From: Haemophilus parainfluenzae
GTDB taxonomy: Bacteria > Pseudomonadota > Gammaproteobacteria > Enterobacterales > Pasteurellaceae
DNA length: 64,000 nucleotides
Assembly (NCBI RefSeq): GCF_003253005.1
Contig: NZ_QEPZ01000003.1
Coordinates: 1 to 64,000, forward strand
Direction of reading: 5' to 3'
Part shown: positions 1 to 10,399 of the stretch, piece by piece
Numbering within the stretch: position 1 is the stretch's first letter
How the letters are laid out: each line of letters begins with the position of its first letter
Notes under the pieces: model-generated
Databases searched by the model: none
What the model saw: only the letters and a program-made list of their open reading frames with translations
What the model was told of the DNA's origin: nothing
Translations under genes and position numbers: made by a program

Positions 1-105
1 TCTATCGCTGTTAAACGTAAAGGTGCAGTACGTAAAGCTAAACTTTACTACTTACGTGAACGTTCAGGTAAATCTGCTCGTATTAAAGAGCGTTTGGGCG
101 AATAA
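1..105 (+). CDS. rplS: 50S ribosomal protein L19, C-terminal fragment
   Basis: The reading frame is open from the first base to a TAA at 103-105 and encodes a basic 34-residue tail rich in Arg and Lys (ending RIKERLGE), typical of the C-terminus of bL19, a large-subunit protein at the 30S-50S interface. The rest of the gene lies to the left of the window. A strong terminator follows at once, so this is the end of its operon (in related bacteria rpsP-rimM-trmD-rplS). Confidence 0.9.
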   Translation, partial: SIAVKRKGAVRKAKLYYLRERSGKSARIKERLGE

Positions 106-115
106 TTTCGCAAAG

Positions 116-144
116 AAAAAGGCTTGGGATCCCAAGCCTTTTTT
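116..144. terminator. Bidirectional rho-independent terminator between rplS and mnmA
   Basis: A perfect inverted repeat (GGCTTGGGA facing TCCCAAGCC) is flanked by an A-run on the left and a T-run on the right. It can therefore end rplS transcription on the plus strand and mnmA transcription on the minus strand. Confidence 0.9.
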
Positions 145-150
145 GTTAGG

Positions 151-1305
151 TTATTTAATCCGTTCTTCGATAATCCCACCGCCCAAACAAATTTCACCAA
201 GGTAAAATACGGCAGATTGTCCTGGTGTGACGGCTGATTGAGGTTCATCGAAAATCACTCGAATAGTTTCATCATCAATCGGTTTAATCACACAAGGAAT
301 ATCTTGTTGGCGATAACGTGTTTTAACCGTGCAACGTACTAATTCACGAATTGGCTCGCGATCAACCCAATGTAATTGGCTAGCAATCAAACCTTTTGAA
401 AATAAACGAGGATGGTCATGCCCCTGAGCGACAATAAGCTCATTATTTTCAACATCCTTATCTACCACATACCAAGCCTCATCACCCGCATTTTTTAAAC
501 CACCAATGCCTAACCCTTTACGCTGTCCCAACGTGTGATACATCAAACCATCATGGCGACCAATAATTTCACCATCAACAGTACGAATATCACCAGGTTG
601 AGCCGGTAAGTAACGAGCTAAGAAATCCTTAAATTTACGCTCACCAATAAAACAAATACCGGTAGAGTCTTTTTTCTTCGCCGTAATTAAGCCAAGCTCT
701 TCAGCAATAGCGCGAACAATGGGCTTCTCAATTTCACCAACGGGGAATAAACTTTGTCCTACTTGTTTATGGCTTAAGGTATAAAGAAAATAACTTTGAT
801 CTTTATTAGCATCTAAACCACGTAATAATTTTGCATTTTCATCATCACCAGCCCTACGTACATAATGCCCTGTTGCAATGTAATGAGCACCAAGATCTTC
901 AGCTGCATATTCTAAAAATGCTTTAAATTTAATTTCTTTATTACACAAAATATCTGGGTTCGGCGTGCGCCCTGCTTTATATTCAGTTAAAAAATGCTCA
1001 AATACATTATCCCAATATTCTGCAGCAAAATTAATTTTATGTAGTTTAATCCCCAACTTATCACATACAGCCTGAGCATCTGCAAGATCAGCTGCTGCAG
1101 TGCAGTAATCCGTATCATCATCTTCTTCCCAGTTTTTCATAAACAGGCCTTCCACCTGATAGCCTTGCTGTTGAAGAATAAAAGCTGACACAGAAGAATC
1201 CACTCCGCCAGACATACCACAAATGGCTTTTTTTGTTGCATTTCTCGCAAGCTGTTCTTGCGTCAATTGAGGAAAGTATTGATTATAAGTATTTGAAATT
1301 AACAT
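151..1305 (-). CDS. mnmA: tRNA-specific 2-thiouridylase MnmA
   Basis: MnmA activates U34 of tRNA-Glu, -Gln and -Lys with ATP and inserts sulfur to give 2-thiouridine. The PP-loop SGGVDSS lies near residue 30 and the two catalytic cysteines lie in the contexts PDILCN and GICFIG. The frame opens further upstream to 1380, but the start at 1305 (MLISNTYN) is preferred: it is preceded by a clear GGGAG ribosome-binding site and gives 384 residues, the normal family length. It lies downstream of the nqr-apbE-nqrM genes on the same strand, about 100 bases after nqrM, with a USS in the gap. Not itself part of the respiratory complex. Confidence 0.96.
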   Translation of the reverse strand: MLISNTYNQYFPQLTQEQLARNATKKAICGMSGGVDSSVSAFILQQQGYQVEGLFMKNWEEDDDTDYCTAAADLADAQAVCDKLGIKLHKINFAAEYWDNVFEHFLTEYKAGRTPNPDILCNKEIKFKAFLEYAAEDLGAHYIATGHYVRRAGDDENAKLLRGLDANKDQSYFLYTLSHKQVGQSLFPVGEIEKPIVRAIAEELGLITAKKKDSTGICFIGERKFKDFLARYLPAQPGDIRTVDGEIIGRHDGLMYHTLGQRKGLGIGGLKNAGDEAWYVVDKDVENNELIVAQGHDHPRLFSKGLIASQLHWVDREPIRELVRCTVKTRYRQQDIPCVIKPIDDETIRVIFDEPQSAVTPGQSAVFYLGEICLGGGIIEERIK

Positions 1306-1405
1306 AGTTCTCCCGTAACTTCGGTTAAGACGAAGCACATTGGTCATTGAATGAGAAAACGGCAAAATAATTTTGCACATAAAGTGCGGTCATTTTTGAT
1401 GCAAG

Positions 1406-1666
1406 TTATTTCACTTCATAAAATTGCGAATCACCATCTTTTTTCGCAAATTTTTGCTCATATTCGGCTTTTGCTTGTTTATCGCCCGCATCTAATTTTG
1501 ATTGAAGCGTGTCGCAAGGTTTATCACAATCACAAGCTTTGGCAATACCAAGGGTAGATAAACCACCGCAGCTGCCTTTTAAACTTTGTTTTTTGATAAT
1601 AAATCCGATAGACATCAACAATATAATTGCGACGAAAGCGATTAAAGTAAAAAATAAAGTTTGCAT
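1406..1666 (-). CDS. nqrM: Na(+)-translocating NADH:quinone reductase maturation factor NqrM (DUF539)
   Basis: This 86-residue protein has one N-terminal membrane helix (residues about 3-25) followed by a cysteine-rich segment with the spaced pattern CGG...C.C..PC. Family knowledge: NqrM is required for assembly of Na+-NQR, probably by delivering iron to the Cys4 iron site at the NqrD/NqrE interface. The start at 1666 lies two bases after the apbE stop and has no strong ribosome-binding site, which suggests translational coupling. Its place after nqrF-apbE supports the call. Confidence 0.9.
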   Translation of the reverse strand: MQTLFFTLIAFVAIILLMSIGFIIKKQSLKGSCGGLSTLGIAKACDCDKPCDTLQSKLDAGDKQAKAEYEQKFAKKDGDSQFYEVK

Positions 1667-1668
1667 AA

Positions 1669-2709
1669 CTATTCTTTTGTTTCTGTTAATTTTTTGAAAG
1701 CAGAGGATGATTTTGTCACAAAACCATTATCTGTTTTAATGATTAAATAAACGGCAAGATTATTTTTCTCAGCCACTTCTAACGCCTTGTCTTCACCAAG
1801 CACAAATAACCCTGTTGATAAGCCATCTGCAGTCATTGAAGTTGGTGCAAGTACCGTAATTGAAGCTAAATGATGCTGAATTGGATAACCTGTTTTCGGA
1901 TCAATTTCATGAGCAAAGCGTTTACCATTTTCTTCAAAGTAAATTCGATAATCGCCAGAACTTGCCATTCCCATATTGTCTAATCCAATGACAGCTTCAA
2001 CCGCTCTTTCACCTGTTGTAGTTGGTTTTTCAATTGCGATCTGCCAAGGTTTGCCTTCAATATTTTTTCCTTTCGCACGAATTTCTCCGCCGATTTCAAC
2101 CATGTAATTCTGAGCATTTAATTGTTCTAACTTTTCAGCGACCAGATCAACGCCAAAGCCTTTAGCAATCGAGGACAAATCGACATAAACTTGAGGAAGT
2201 GCTTTGCTTAATGTCGGTTTGGCAGCACTCATATCGAGGGCAATTTTATCAATACCAACCCAAGCTTGGCGTTCAGCTAATTGTTCTGGTGTAGGTTGTT
2301 TTTCTGGACGTTTTTCCGGGCCAAATCCCCATAAATTAACGACAGGGCCAACAGTTACATCCAATGCACCTTCAGTCACTTTATTTAAACGAATCGCTTC
2401 GGCCAATACTTTGGCAAAATCTGCTGAAATCTCAATCGGTGTATTCACTTGGGTATTTTGATTGAAACGACTCAATTCCGAATCTTTTTTGTAAGTGGAC
2501 ATTTTCGCGTTCACATCTTTTAAGATAGCTTCAATTTCTTCATGCGTCTTTTCAGATGTTGCTTTCATTGAGCCTTCATCAAGGTATTTAACATGATAAG
2601 TTGTTCCCATTGTTTTACCACTTAATGAGATAACTTTTGTTTCTTTTTCACAGGCTGCAAGACTTAATGCCATTGCCACCGCCACGATACCGCTTATTAA
2701 TTTTTTCAT
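1669..2709 (-). CDS. apbE: FAD:protein FMN transferase ApbE (flavin inserter for Na+-NQR)
   Basis: ApbE transfers FMN from FAD to Thr in SGAT motifs of NqrB and NqrC on the periplasmic side. The 346-residue product starts with a lipoprotein signal ending LSLAAC (Cys20). The family motifs are visible: DLSSIAKGFGVD, GGEIRAKG, the FAD-binding stretch GMASSGDYR...HEIDPKTGYP, and the metal site TADGLSTG. It lies downstream of nqrF, separated by a USS inverted repeat that may act as a partial terminator, and is followed two bases later by nqrM. Both substrate motifs are present in the neighbouring nqrB and nqrC, so the role is well supported. Confidence 0.96.
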   Translation of the reverse strand: MKKLISGIVAVAMALSLAACEKETKVISLSGKTMGTTYHVKYLDEGSMKATSEKTHEEIEAILKDVNAKMSTYKKDSELSRFNQNTQVNTPIEISADFAKVLAEAIRLNKVTEGALDVTVGPVVNLWGFGPEKRPEKQPTPEQLAERQAWVGIDKIALDMSAAKPTLSKALPQVYVDLSSIAKGFGVDLVAEKLEQLNAQNYMVEIGGEIRAKGKNIEGKPWQIAIEKPTTTGERAVEAVIGLDNMGMASSGDYRIYFEENGKRFAHEIDPKTGYPIQHHLASITVLAPTSMTADGLSTGLFVLGEDKALEVAEKNNLAVYLIIKTDNGFVTKSSSAFKKLTETKE

Positions 2710-2797
2710 CTGGATTTCCTAAATCTGTGAACTACTAGCAAACTAAACAAAATTTACCTGTAATCATAGAAAATTTTCTAAAAACACCTTAAATTTT

Positions 2798-2830
2798 GAC
2801 CGCACTTCATCACAAAGTGCGGTCAGTTTT
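2798..2830. terminator. Inverted USS pair acting as terminator between nqrF and apbE
   Basis: GACCGCACTT at 2798-2807 faces AAGTGCGGTC at 2815-2824 across a 7-base loop, giving a strong GC-rich hairpin with AT-rich flanks on both sides. Pairs of uptake sequences in this arrangement are known to serve as terminators in Haemophilus. Here it lies inside an otherwise co-directional gene set, so it probably attenuates apbE relative to nqrA-F. Confidence 0.75.
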
Positions 2831-2853
2831 CATGATGTTTTGATTAACTAAAA

Positions 2854-4089
2854 TCAACCACCGAAGTCATCTAGTAAGATGTTTTCATCTTCAACACCGA
2901 GGTCTTTCAACATTTTGATTACCGCAGCGTTCATCACCGGAGGTCCACACATGTAGTATTCACAATCTTCTGGTGCTTCATGATTTTTCAAGTAGTTTTC
3001 ATAAAGTACGTTGTGAATAAAGCCAGTGTAACCTGTCCAGTTATCTTCTGGTAACGGATCAGATAATGCCACGTGCCATGTAAAGTTAGGATTTTCGGCT
3101 TGAAGCTGATCAAAATCTTCTACATAGAACATTTCACGTTTAGAGCGTGCACCATACCAGAATGACATTTTACGTTTAGAGTGTAAACGTTTTAATTGGT
3201 CAAAGATATGAGAACGCATTGGTGCCATACCTGCACCACCACCGATGAAGACCATCTCATTATCGGTTTCTTTCGCGAAGAATTCACCAAATGGACCAGA
3301 AATTGTCACTTTATCACCTGGTTTTAATGACCAAATGTAAGAAGACATTTGACCTGGAGGTGCATCAGGCTGACGTGGTGGAGGCGTCGCAATACGCACA
3401 TTAAGCATAATGATACCTTTCTCTTCTGGATATGAGGCCATAGAGTAAGCACGGATAATATGCTCATCCACTTTAGAGACATAACGCCATAAATCATATT
3501 TATCCCAGTCTTCGTGGTATTCTTCAGGAATATCGAAATCTTTATAGTTCACCACATGTGGATCAGCTTCGATTTGGATATAACCACCTGCACGGAAAGG
3601 TACTTCTTCGCCTTCAGGAATCGCTAATTTAAGCTCTTTAATAAAGGTGGCTTTGTTATCGTTAGAAATAACGGTACATTCCCATTTTTTCACGCCGAAA
3701 ATTTCTTCTGGAAGTTCAACGTCCATATTGCCTTTTACATTCACTTGGCAAGCTAAACGATATCCTTCTTTTGCTTCACGTTTATTAATATGAGAAAGCT
3801 CAGTTGGGAGAATTTCACCACCGCCACTTTTTACTTTCACAATACATTGGCCACAAGAGCCACCGCCACCACAAGCAGAAGAAACGAAGATACCTTTACT
3901 TGCTAAAGCACCAAGTAATTTGCCGCCAGCTGGTAAAGTGATCGCTTTTTCAGGATCATCATTAATAGAAATGGTGATGTCACCAGAATCCACTAATTTT
4001 GATTTAGCGAATAAAATAATTGCAACGAGCACTAAAAGGATAACCGTAAATGCCGCAACACCTAATAATAAAATTGAAGATTCGCTCAT
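2854..4089 (-). CDS. nqrF: Na(+)-NQR subunit F (NADH-oxidising flavoprotein)
   Basis: NqrF is the cytoplasmic electron input of the Na+ pump. It has one N-terminal membrane helix (residues about 5-27), a plant-type [2Fe-2S] domain with ligands Cys73, Cys79, Cys82 and Cys114, and a ferredoxin-reductase module. The reductase module shows the FAD motif RAYSMAS (near 213), the NADH-binding GGGAGMAP (near 284) and a C-terminal CGPP motif. The length of 411 residues is normal. Last of the six nqr genes; start 10 bases after the nqrE stop. Confidence 0.98.
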   Translation of the reverse strand: MSESSILLLGVAAFTVILLVLVAIILFAKSKLVDSGDITISINDDPEKAITLPAGGKLLGALASKGIFVSSACGGGGSCGQCIVKVKSGGGEILPTELSHINKREAKEGYRLACQVNVKGNMDVELPEEIFGVKKWECTVISNDNKATFIKELKLAIPEGEEVPFRAGGYIQIEADPHVVNYKDFDIPEEYHEDWDKYDLWRYVSKVDEHIIRAYSMASYPEEKGIIMLNVRIATPPPRQPDAPPGQMSSYIWSLKPGDKVTISGPFGEFFAKETDNEMVFIGGGAGMAPMRSHIFDQLKRLHSKRKMSFWYGARSKREMFYVEDFDQLQAENPNFTWHVALSDPLPEDNWTGYTGFIHNVLYENYLKNHEAPEDCEYYMCGPPVMNAAVIKMLKDLGVEDENILLDDFGG

Positions 4090-4099
4090 TTATGCCTCC

Positions 4100-4696
4100 T
4101 TATAACTGAATTCCAGAGAATGACATAAAGCCAAGCGCCATCAAGCCTGCAGTAATAAAGGTAATCCCTAATCCTTTTAAGCCTGCCGGTACATCGGCAT
4201 ATTTCATTTTTTCGGTTAAGCCTGCAAGTGCAACGATTGCTAACATCCAACCTAACCCTGCACCCACACCATAAACTGCAGATTCTGCAAAAGTGTATTC
4301 ACGTTGTACAGCAAAAGATACACCACCAAAGATCGCACAGTTTACAGCAATAAGTGGAAGGAAAATACCTAATGCGTTATAAAGTGCTGGGAAGAATTTA
4401 TCTAAAGCCATTTCAAGTAATTGAACAAGACCCGCAATAATCCCGATAAAGGTAATAAAGTTTAAAAACTCAAGACTTACACCTTCTACCAATGCGCCAT
4501 CTTTTAATACATGTTCGTATACAAATTGGTTCGCAGGCACCGCAATACCAAGTACCACTGTTACCGCAACACCAAGGCCAAACGCCGTAGAAACTTTCTT
4601 AGAAACTGCAAGGAAAGTACACATCCCTAAGAAGAAAGAAAGCGCCATGTTTTCAATGAAGATCGCCTTCACGAATAGGCTAATATAATGTTCCAT
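4100..4696 (-). CDS. nqrE: Na(+)-NQR subunit E
   Basis: A 198-residue membrane protein with about six helices, homologous to NqrD in inverted topology. NqrD and NqrE together form the Na+-pathway core and carry the Cys ligands of an intramembrane iron centre. Cysteines are seen in helices at MCTFLAV and VNCAIFGG. It starts three bases after the nqrD stop, within the nqr operon. Length and sequence are normal for the family. Confidence 0.97.
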   Translation of the reverse strand: MEHYISLFVKAIFIENMALSFFLGMCTFLAVSKKVSTAFGLGVAVTVVLGIAVPANQFVYEHVLKDGALVEGVSLEFLNFITFIGIIAGLVQLLEMALDKFFPALYNALGIFLPLIAVNCAIFGGVSFAVQREYTFAESAVYGVGAGLGWMLAIVALAGLTEKMKYADVPAGLKGLGITFITAGLMALGFMSFSGIQL

Positions 4697-4699
4697 TGA

Positions 4700-5329
4700 T
4701 TATTTCTCCTGTTGCTCAGGTTTCCACGTTCTTAAGCCCCAAATAACGAAGCCGATAATAAAGAACGCACTTGGTGCAAGAAGGAATAAACCATTTGGTT
4801 GATACCAACCGCCATCTTGAATCGTTTGGAATACAGGGAAACCAAATAAACGACCAGAACCGATTAATTCACGTAATGTGGCGACAATTAATAAGATCGC
4901 ACCATAACCTAAACCATTACCGATACCATCAACAAAGCTTTCTAGCGGAGGTGATTTCATCGCAAACGCTTCTGCACGACCCATTACAATACAGTTTGTA
5001 ATGATAAGGCCAACGAATACAGAAAGCTGTTTAGATAAACCATAGGCATAAGCTTTTAATACTTGGTCAACCAAGATTACTAAAGATGCGATAATCGCCA
5101 GTTGCACAATGATACGGATACTATTTGGAATATAGTTACGAATCAATGAAATGAACAAACTGGAGAAACCGGTTACCAAACTTACCGCAATCGCCATAAC
5201 GATTGCTGTTTGTAATTGGGTCGTTACCGCTAATGCAGAACAGATACCCAAAATTTGTAAGGCAATCGGGTTATTTTTAACAATAGGATCGAATAAAAGA
5301 CCTTTTAAGTTTACTTTTGCATCAGCCAT
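4700..5329 (-). CDS. nqrD: Na(+)-NQR subunit D
   Basis: A 209-residue membrane subunit with about six helices. The intramembrane cysteines lie in ILGICSAL and [14 protein letters not shown], the positions expected for the iron site shared with NqrE. The start codon overlaps the nqrC stop (both use base 5329), which indicates translational coupling in the operon. Confidence 0.97.
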   Translation of the reverse strand: MADAKVNLKGLLFDPIVKNNPIALQILGICSALAVTTQLQTAIVMAIAVSLVTGFSSLFISLIRNYIPNSIRIIVQLAIIASLVILVDQVLKAYAYGLSKQLSVFVGLIITNCIVMGRAEAFAMKSPPLESFVDGIGNGLGYGAILLIVATLRELIGSGRLFGFPVFQTIQDGGWYQPNGLFLLAPSAFFIIGFVIWGLRTWKPEQQEK

Positions 5330-6120
5330 TATTTGATTTCTCCTGCTTTAAATTTCGCTAAGAATGGACCAAAGCCATTTTGGCTGAACCAATAATCAAA
5401 TGAACCTTGAACACCGTTACTGGTTAAAGTTGCACCTGATAAACCATCTACACCGTACTCTTTATCTGCAGCAGAGCTACCTTTGTAGATTTTGAATTTT
5501 TGGTTACCTTGCTCATCGAATAATTTTTTATCGACAAACTGTGCTTGCCAACGAGGGTTCGCTATTTCGCCCCCAAGACCGGCTGTTTCACCTTGATCAT
5601 AGTAAGTAATACCTTTGATGGTATTCGCATCTGGTGCAACAGAAACAAAACCATACATGGTTGACCATAAACCACGGCCATACATTGGTAATACAACTTG
5701 GGTTACATTGCCTTGCTCATCTTTTACAAGATAAACACGCGCTTGGTTTGCACGGATCTTGATCCCTGCTTTATCTGCCTCAGTTGGGATAGCTTGACTT
5801 TTAGCTGGATCTTTAACGGCATCTTTAGGTTCAAATTTATTAATTTCTTCTGCTGAAGCTTGAACGTAATCACCACTTTGCAAATCCACTAAACGTGGTT
5901 CAATAAATTTGCTGTAAGTGTCTTTAATTACTGATGCATTATCTTCTTTCATTAATCCGGCAACAGTTAAAATGTTACGTTGAACGTCGAGTGCTTTTTG
6001 TTCATCTTGTTTGGATTTTAATGCTACTGCAGCACCAGAAACCACGATAGAACACACTAAACTTAGCAACACAACAACGGTAACTGTACCGCTAACGCTA
6101 TCTTTATTAAATTTAGCCAT
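5329..6120 (-). CDS. nqrC: Na(+)-NQR subunit C (covalent FMN)
   Basis: NqrC carries a covalently bound FMN on a periplasmic domain. The motif DGLSGAT lies near residues 225-231 and Thr231 is the predicted attachment site for ApbE. One N-terminal membrane helix is present (about residues 11-34). The frame is open upstream to 6195, but the ATG at 6120 (MAKFNKDS) is preferred: it matches the conserved family start, gives 263 residues, and makes an 8-base overlap with the nqrB stop as expected for coupled genes. Confidence 0.97.
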   Translation of the reverse strand: MAKFNKDSVSGTVTVVVLLSLVCSIVVSGAAVALKSKQDEQKALDVQRNILTVAGLMKEDNASVIKDTYSKFIEPRLVDLQSGDYVQASAEEINKFEPKDAVKDPAKSQAIPTEADKAGIKIRANQARVYLVKDEQGNVTQVVLPMYGRGLWSTMYGFVSVAPDANTIKGITYYDQGETAGLGGEIANPRWQAQFVDKKLFDEQGNQKFKIYKGSSAADKEYGVDGLSGATLTSNGVQGSFDYWFSQNGFGPFLAKFKAGEIK

Positions 6121-7348
6121 TTGTTCTTGCTCTCCGACGTTTGATATTTGCTTGAACCACGATGTAGTCGAAAATTGGTGCAAATAAGTTTGCAAATAAA
6201 ATCGCTAACATCATCCCTTCTGGATAAGCTGGGTTCACTGTACGAATTAATACCGCCATCACGCCAATTAACGCACCGTACCACCATTTACCCGTGTTGG
6301 TAAATGAAGCTGATACTGGGTCGGTTGCCATGAAGATCATACCAAGTGCAAAACCACCTAATACAAAGTGCCAATGCCAAGGCATTGAGAACATTTGGTT
6401 AGAATCAGAACCGATTAAGTTGAATAGGGTTGCTGTGCCAATCATACCGATCATGACACCAGCCATAATGCGCCAAGAAGCAATACGGGTGAATACAATT
6501 AACGCACCACCGATTAATAATGCAAGAGTTGAAACCTCACCCATTGAACCAGGAATATTACCGATGAATGCATCCATCCAAGTAATAGGTTGACCGGTTA
6601 CCGTGTGTTGTAATGCGGCTTGACCACCTTGAGACCATTGTGAAAGTGCGGTTGCACCAGAGAAACCATCTGCAGCAGTCCATACTAAGTCACCGGAAAT
6701 TTGCGCCGGATAAGCAAAGAATAAGAATGCACGACCAGCAAGCGCAGGGTTCATAAAGTTACGACCTACACCACCGAAGAGTTCTTTCGCTACCACGATA
6801 CCAAAACTGATACCTAGTGCAGCCTGCCATAATGGCAATGTTGGTGGAACGATTAACGCAAATAAAATAGTTGAAACGAACATTCCTTCATTTACTTCAT
6901 GGCCACGTACTACTGAGAATAATAATTCCCAAATTGTACAAACGGTAAATACCACTAAGTAAATTGGTAAGAAGAAGATCGCCCCTAACGCCATTTTTGA
7001 GCCCCAAGTTGCATTATTGGTTAAGTCTAAACCTAATGAACTTGCAAACGCATAGTGCCAATCGTTAGCAATTAATTGATCTAAATTGCCTAATTGATTT
7101 AAAGCTGGAATCGCTTGGTTACCCACATTGTACATCCCGTAGAAAATCGCAGGGAACAACGCAAGGAAAACCGTAATCATCATACGTTTTGAGTCTAACG
7201 CATCACGAACGTGTGTGTTTTTGTGCGTTACCGTACCTGGTGTATAAAGCAAGGTATAAATCGATTCAAAGATCGGATAAAGCTTGCTGTATTTACCGCC
7301 TGGTAAAAACGCGGGTTCCATTTTTTCAAAAAGATTTTTTAAACCCAT
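6113..7348 (-). CDS. nqrB: Na(+)-NQR subunit B (covalent FMN, riboflavin)
   Basis: The largest membrane subunit, 411 residues with about ten helices. The motif DGFSGAT ends at Thr233, the predicted covalent FMN site inserted by ApbE. NqrB forms the ubiquinone-reducing part of the pump. The start at 7348 lies two bases after the nqrA stop. A USS is embedded in the coding sequence near 6644. Length and sequence are normal. Confidence 0.98.
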   Translation of the reverse strand: MGLKNLFEKMEPAFLPGGKYSKLYPIFESIYTLLYTPGTVTHKNTHVRDALDSKRMMITVFLALFPAIFYGMYNVGNQAIPALNQLGNLDQLIANDWHYAFASSLGLDLTNNATWGSKMALGAIFFLPIYLVVFTVCTIWELLFSVVRGHEVNEGMFVSTILFALIVPPTLPLWQAALGISFGIVVAKELFGGVGRNFMNPALAGRAFLFFAYPAQISGDLVWTAADGFSGATALSQWSQGGQAALQHTVTGQPITWMDAFIGNIPGSMGEVSTLALLIGGALIVFTRIASWRIMAGVMIGMIGTATLFNLIGSDSNQMFSMPWHWHFVLGGFALGMIFMATDPVSASFTNTGKWWYGALIGVMAVLIRTVNPAYPEGMMLAILFANLFAPIFDYIVVQANIKRRRARTNG

Positions 7349-7350
7349 TT

Positions 7351-8694
7351 TTAACCTTCCTTCTCAATCTTATCCAATACTTGACGCAAGATTGAACCGT
7401 ATTCATATTTGCCCGGGCAAACGAAAGAACATAATGCTAAGTCTTCTTCATCTAATTCAAGACAACCTAACGCTTGTGAACCATCGGTATCGCCCACGAT
7501 TAAATCACGTAATAATAATGTCGGTAAAATATCCAACGGCATCACGCGCTCATAGCTACCGATTGGTACCATTGCACGCTCACCACCATTTTCTGCGGTA
7601 GTGAAGTTGAATAATTTTTTACCAAAGTGACCCAATACGGTACGGGTAATCGAATATTTGTTCGATTGCGGTGTGATCCAACCTAAGAACTCTTTCTCAT
7701 TACCTTCTGCAATCACAGACACTTGTAATGCATAACGACCTAAATAATCGTGAGCGTCTTTTGCAGTTTGACCACAAAGTACTGAACCAGAAATCACACG
7801 GTTATTACCGTCTTTTAACTCACCTGCCGTTAATTGAGAAAGGTTGGCACCGATTACTGTGCGAACTAAACGAGGCTCTTTCACTTGCGGACCCGCAAGA
7901 GAAACAACACGTTCTACATAAAGTTCACCCGTAGTGAATAATTTACCTACAGCAATCACATCTTGGTAATTGATGTGCCATACGGTTTTATGAACACCAA
8001 CCGGATCGATAAAGTGGATATGTGTACCCACTAAGCCTGCAGGATGAACACCACCAAAATCATGTACTTTTAGGTTAGCTAAATCCACGGTTGGGATATT
8101 GCTATCGCCAGCTTTACATAGATTTAATGGTTTATTTGGGAATAGACGACTTAATACTGTTAAACCGTCAATAAAATCTTGCCAATGCTCTTTTGACACC
8201 ACCTCTGGATTTGCTGCCAAAGGATTGGTATCCATCGCATTTACAAACAGAGAAGAGGGTTCTGCATCTAAGGAAGGCACTTTGCTGAACGGACGGGTGC
8301 GGAACGCTGTCCACAAACCGGATTCAACGAGGTTTTGTTTAACTTGTTCAGAAGAAAGTGTATTAAGTTCATCTGCGTTATATTTAGTGAAAGTAACTTG
8401 CTCGTCACCTTGGACATCAATAACAACAGATTGTAATACACGTTTTTCGCCACGATTAATTGCAATGATAGTACCACTTGCAGGAGCTGTAAAAACCACA
8501 CCAGGATTTTTCTTGTCTTCAAAAAGTACTTGGCCTTTTTTCACGACATCGCCTTCGCGCACCTTCATAGAAGGACGCATACCCACATACTCTTCACCAA
8601 GAATCGCAACCTGATTCACAGCGTTACCGCTATGGATTACTTGTGCTGGTTTTCCTGCAATAGGAAGATCCAAGCCTTTTTTGATTGTAATCAT
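7351..8694 (-). CDS. nqrA: Na(+)-NQR subunit A
   Basis: First gene of the nqr operon, encoding the 447-residue cytoplasmic subunit A. It opens with [16 protein letters not shown], the conserved family start, and shows the barrel-sandwich fold region [17 protein letters not shown] near residues 45-61. NqrA lacks redox cofactors of its own and packs against NqrB and NqrC. The upstream region carries several hairpins that could affect operon expression (see 8695-9023). Confidence 0.97.
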   Translation of the reverse strand: MITIKKGLDLPIAGKPAQVIHSGNAVNQVAILGEEYVGMRPSMKVREGDVVKKGQVLFEDKKNPGVVFTAPASGTIIAINRGEKRVLQSVVIDVQGDEQVTFTKYNADELNTLSSEQVKQNLVESGLWTAFRTRPFSKVPSLDAEPSSLFVNAMDTNPLAANPEVVSKEHWQDFIDGLTVLSRLFPNKPLNLCKAGDSNIPTVDLANLKVHDFGGVHPAGLVGTHIHFIDPVGVHKTVWHINYQDVIAVGKLFTTGELYVERVVSLAGPQVKEPRLVRTVIGANLSQLTAGELKDGNNRVISGSVLCGQTAKDAHDYLGRYALQVSVIAEGNEKEFLGWITPQSNKYSITRTVLGHFGKKLFNFTTAENGGERAMVPIGSYERVMPLDILPTLLLRDLIVGDTDGSQALGCLELDEEDLALCSFVCPGKYEYGSILRQVLDKIEKEG

Positions 8695-9023
8695 ACTGTT
8701 TGCACTACTTTTCTAGGTTAAAAACACGATTGCAATCAAAGCATATGCTCTAAAAGCAATCTCGCGATTGAGCGTGCCAGAAAATACTTTGAGATCAAAG
8801 TATTATTAACTGACACATAAAGTTAAAAACTCAAATCTGTTTAATTTCTCGACGAGCAAGTAATCACTTACATGTCTAGAAATGGAAATTCGAAAATTAA
8901 AAGCACCTCATTCTATCGAAAAATGAGCTTTTATTCCACTTTAAGCCTCTATTTTTGTGAAATATTTGTGAACTTTTTAAACAGATATTTATCTGGAGCA
9001 AAAATAAATCTCCATCAAAAATA
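8695..9023 (-). promoter_or_regulatory. nqrA: Upstream/leader region of the nqr operon with several inverted repeats
   Basis: This non-coding stretch must hold the nqr promoter, but I could not assign -35/-10 boxes with confidence. It contains a perfect 10-bp inverted repeat (AATACTTTGA/TCAAAGTATT, 8783-8804) followed on the minus strand by TTTTC, small palindromes GATTGCAATC (near 8731) and CAATC-tcgc-GATTG (near 8758), and an AATGAG/CTCATT hairpin near 8910-8933 followed on the minus strand by TTTTAATTTT, which resembles a weak terminator. No ORF with family resemblance was found. Confidence 0.4.
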
Positions 9024-9056
9024 AGAAGAGAGAAGACTTATCGCCTTCTCTCTTCT
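9024..9056 (-). terminator. Rho-independent terminator of bolA
   Basis: A perfect 12-bp stem (AGAAGAGAGAAG facing CTTCTCTCTTCT) with a 9-base loop, followed on the minus strand by TTATTTTTG. It lies 35 bases after the bolA stop. Confidence 0.8.
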
Positions 9057-9091
9057 CATGAAAATCGAATATGGGGAACGTAAGGAAATAC

Positions 9092-9403
9092 TTACTGTCC
9101 AACACCAAGACAGCTTGGTGATTTTGGAAATGTTTCACCTAGGCTTTCCCATTCGCTTTTTGTATAAAGATGAAGCGCTAATGCATGAATGCCATTTTTT
9201 AAATCATCAGCAAAAAGTTGGTAAAGTTTTTGGTGGCGTTGCACCTTGCGTATGCCTTCAAAAGCATCGCTGACAATCACTAATTTAAAATGAGAATCAG
9301 CCCCTCGACCGGAACTGTGCATATGGCTTTCATTTTCCACGGTGACAAAGTGCGGTTGAAATTCGGATTGAATTCTCTCTAATAATTCTTGCTGTTTTGA
9401 CAT
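9092..9403 (-). CDS. bolA: BolA family protein
   Basis: The 103-residue product has the BolA/KH-like fold: the central region HMHSSGRGADSHFKLVIVS (loop with His ligands) and the helix-turn stretch RVQRHQ-like VQRHQKLYQLF. BolA proteins bind monothiol glutaredoxin [2Fe-2S] clusters and some bind DNA; in enterobacteria BolA affects morphology and biofilm. The start at 9403 is chosen over the upstream 9433 because GGGAG precedes it and MSKQQELLERIQ matches the family start. Divergent from the lipoprotein gene at 9488, an arrangement also seen for bolA/yajG in E. coli. Confidence 0.92.
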   Translation of the reverse strand: MSKQQELLERIQSEFQPHFVTVENESHMHSSGRGADSHFKLVIVSDAFEGIRKVQRHQKLYQLFADDLKNGIHALALHLYTKSEWESLGETFPKSPSCLGVGQ

Positions 9404-9487
9404 AGATAAACTCCCTAACTTTTTGCTATACATTCAGTGTTAAGTTTGTAAGAATAACACAAATTAACCTAATTCAATGAGGAAATT

Positions 9488-10087
9488 ATGAAAGTAACAA
9501 ACAAAATCAAAGCATTATCAACAATGACGTTGGCCGCTGCGACATTATTTTTAGCCGGTTGCCAAGCGCAATCTAATACCTTAACTTTTACCCCGCAATC
9601 ACCAACTGCATCAATGAATATTAACCAATCAGCAGTGGTAACAGTCAATACTCGCGATTCTCGTCCACAACAAGAAATTGCAACTTATACTAAATCAGGT
9701 GAGCTGATTAAATTAAACACATCACCAAGCGTTACTCAACTTTTCCAACAAGTGATGCAACAAAATTTAGTTAGCAAAGGTTTCCGTATTGGACAAGCGA
9801 ATAATGCAAATGCTGGCGTAACTGTTGATGTAAAAGAATTCAACGCTAAAGTTGAGCAAGGTAATTTACGTTATACCTTAAACAGCAAAATTCAAGCGGT
9901 TGTTTATGTACAAGGTCCACGCGGACAATACAACAAAACCTTTAATGCAACCCGTTCACAGTCTGGCGCATTTAATGCGGGCAATGATGAAATCCAAAAA
10001 GTGTTAGGCGAAACCTTCAAAGATATTGTTAATAATATTTATCAAGATCAAGAAGTTACTAACGCAATTAATCAATATACCAATTAA
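9488..10087 (+). CDS. YajG-type lipoprotein
   Basis: A 199-residue protein with a lipoprotein signal peptide ending in LFLAGC (Cys25). The mature part resembles the YajG family: a repeated beta pattern, a conserved [11 protein letters not shown] stretch and a [15 protein letters not shown] segment. The function of YajG is unknown. It is preceded by GAGGAAATT and lies divergent from bolA, matching the E. coli bolA/yajG neighbourhood, which supports the family call. Confidence 0.8.
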   Translation: MKVTNKIKALSTMTLAAATLFLAGCQAQSNTLTFTPQSPTASMNINQSAVVTVNTRDSRPQQEIATYTKSGELIKLNTSPSVTQLFQQVMQQNLVSKGFRIGQANNANAGVTVDVKEFNAKVEQGNLRYTLNSKIQAVVYVQGPRGQYNKTFNATRSQSGAFNAGNDEIQKVLGETFKDIVNNIYQDQEVTNAINQYTN

Positions 10088-10092
10088 TTAAA

Positions 10093-10245
10093 AGTGCCGT
10101 GTCCTTTTCAATAATCACTTGACGAATACGCCTTTCAAGCGTAACATTCGACCGATTTTTTAACGAGAAGGACACACACTTTGGACAGTCATAGTCGATA
10201 CCGAATATCGCGTTAGACTCTCGCCTCTTATCAGCGAGAGCTCGC
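10093..10245 (+). promoter_or_regulatory. corA: Candidate structured 5' leader of corA
   Basis: The 312 bases between the lipoprotein gene and corA have no long ORF but much structure. An 11-bp stem pairs GTGTCCTTTTC (10099-10109) with GAGAAGGACAC (10165-10175) and encloses a hairpin TACGC/GCGTA with CGAA/TTCG below it (10123-10150). Two more hairpins follow: CGATA/TATCG (10196-10210, bracketed by AGTC/GACT) and CTCTCGC/GCGAGAG (10218-10240). A possible mini-ORF starts at TTG 10181 behind AAGGA and stops at 10216 (11 codons). Enterobacterial corA also has a regulated leader with a short ORF, but I cannot show homology. The remainder (10246-10399) holds a USS near 10315 and the corA ribosome-binding site. 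Confidence 0.45.
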
Positions 10246-10399
10246 TGGTAATCAATTTACCTTTCTTCGGCATCTTTTATCGAACGAACCCCATTTTAAA
10301 ACATACAAAAATTTGACCGCACTTTTCTCTAGTGCCAATTTCGTTTGATCTTTTTTTGTTCACAGTTGGATCTTCATAATCCCAAAAGGAGTATGACCA

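Noticed and set aside
1306-1380. Longer mnmA reading frame starting at 1380
   Set aside because: The extra 25 residues are not part of the family, and a GGGAG site precedes the ATG at 1305.
6121-6195. Longer nqrC frame starting at 6195
   Set aside because: It would lie wholly inside nqrB; the conserved MAKFNKD start at 6120 has the expected coupled overlap.
8099-8614. 171-codon plus-strand frame opposite nqrA
   Set aside because: It is the antisense of a conserved gene, shows no family resemblance and has no ribosome-binding site.
10088-10399. M-box or yybP-ykoY riboswitch before corA
   Set aside because: The conserved core sequences of these classes were not recognised; only generic hairpins are visible.
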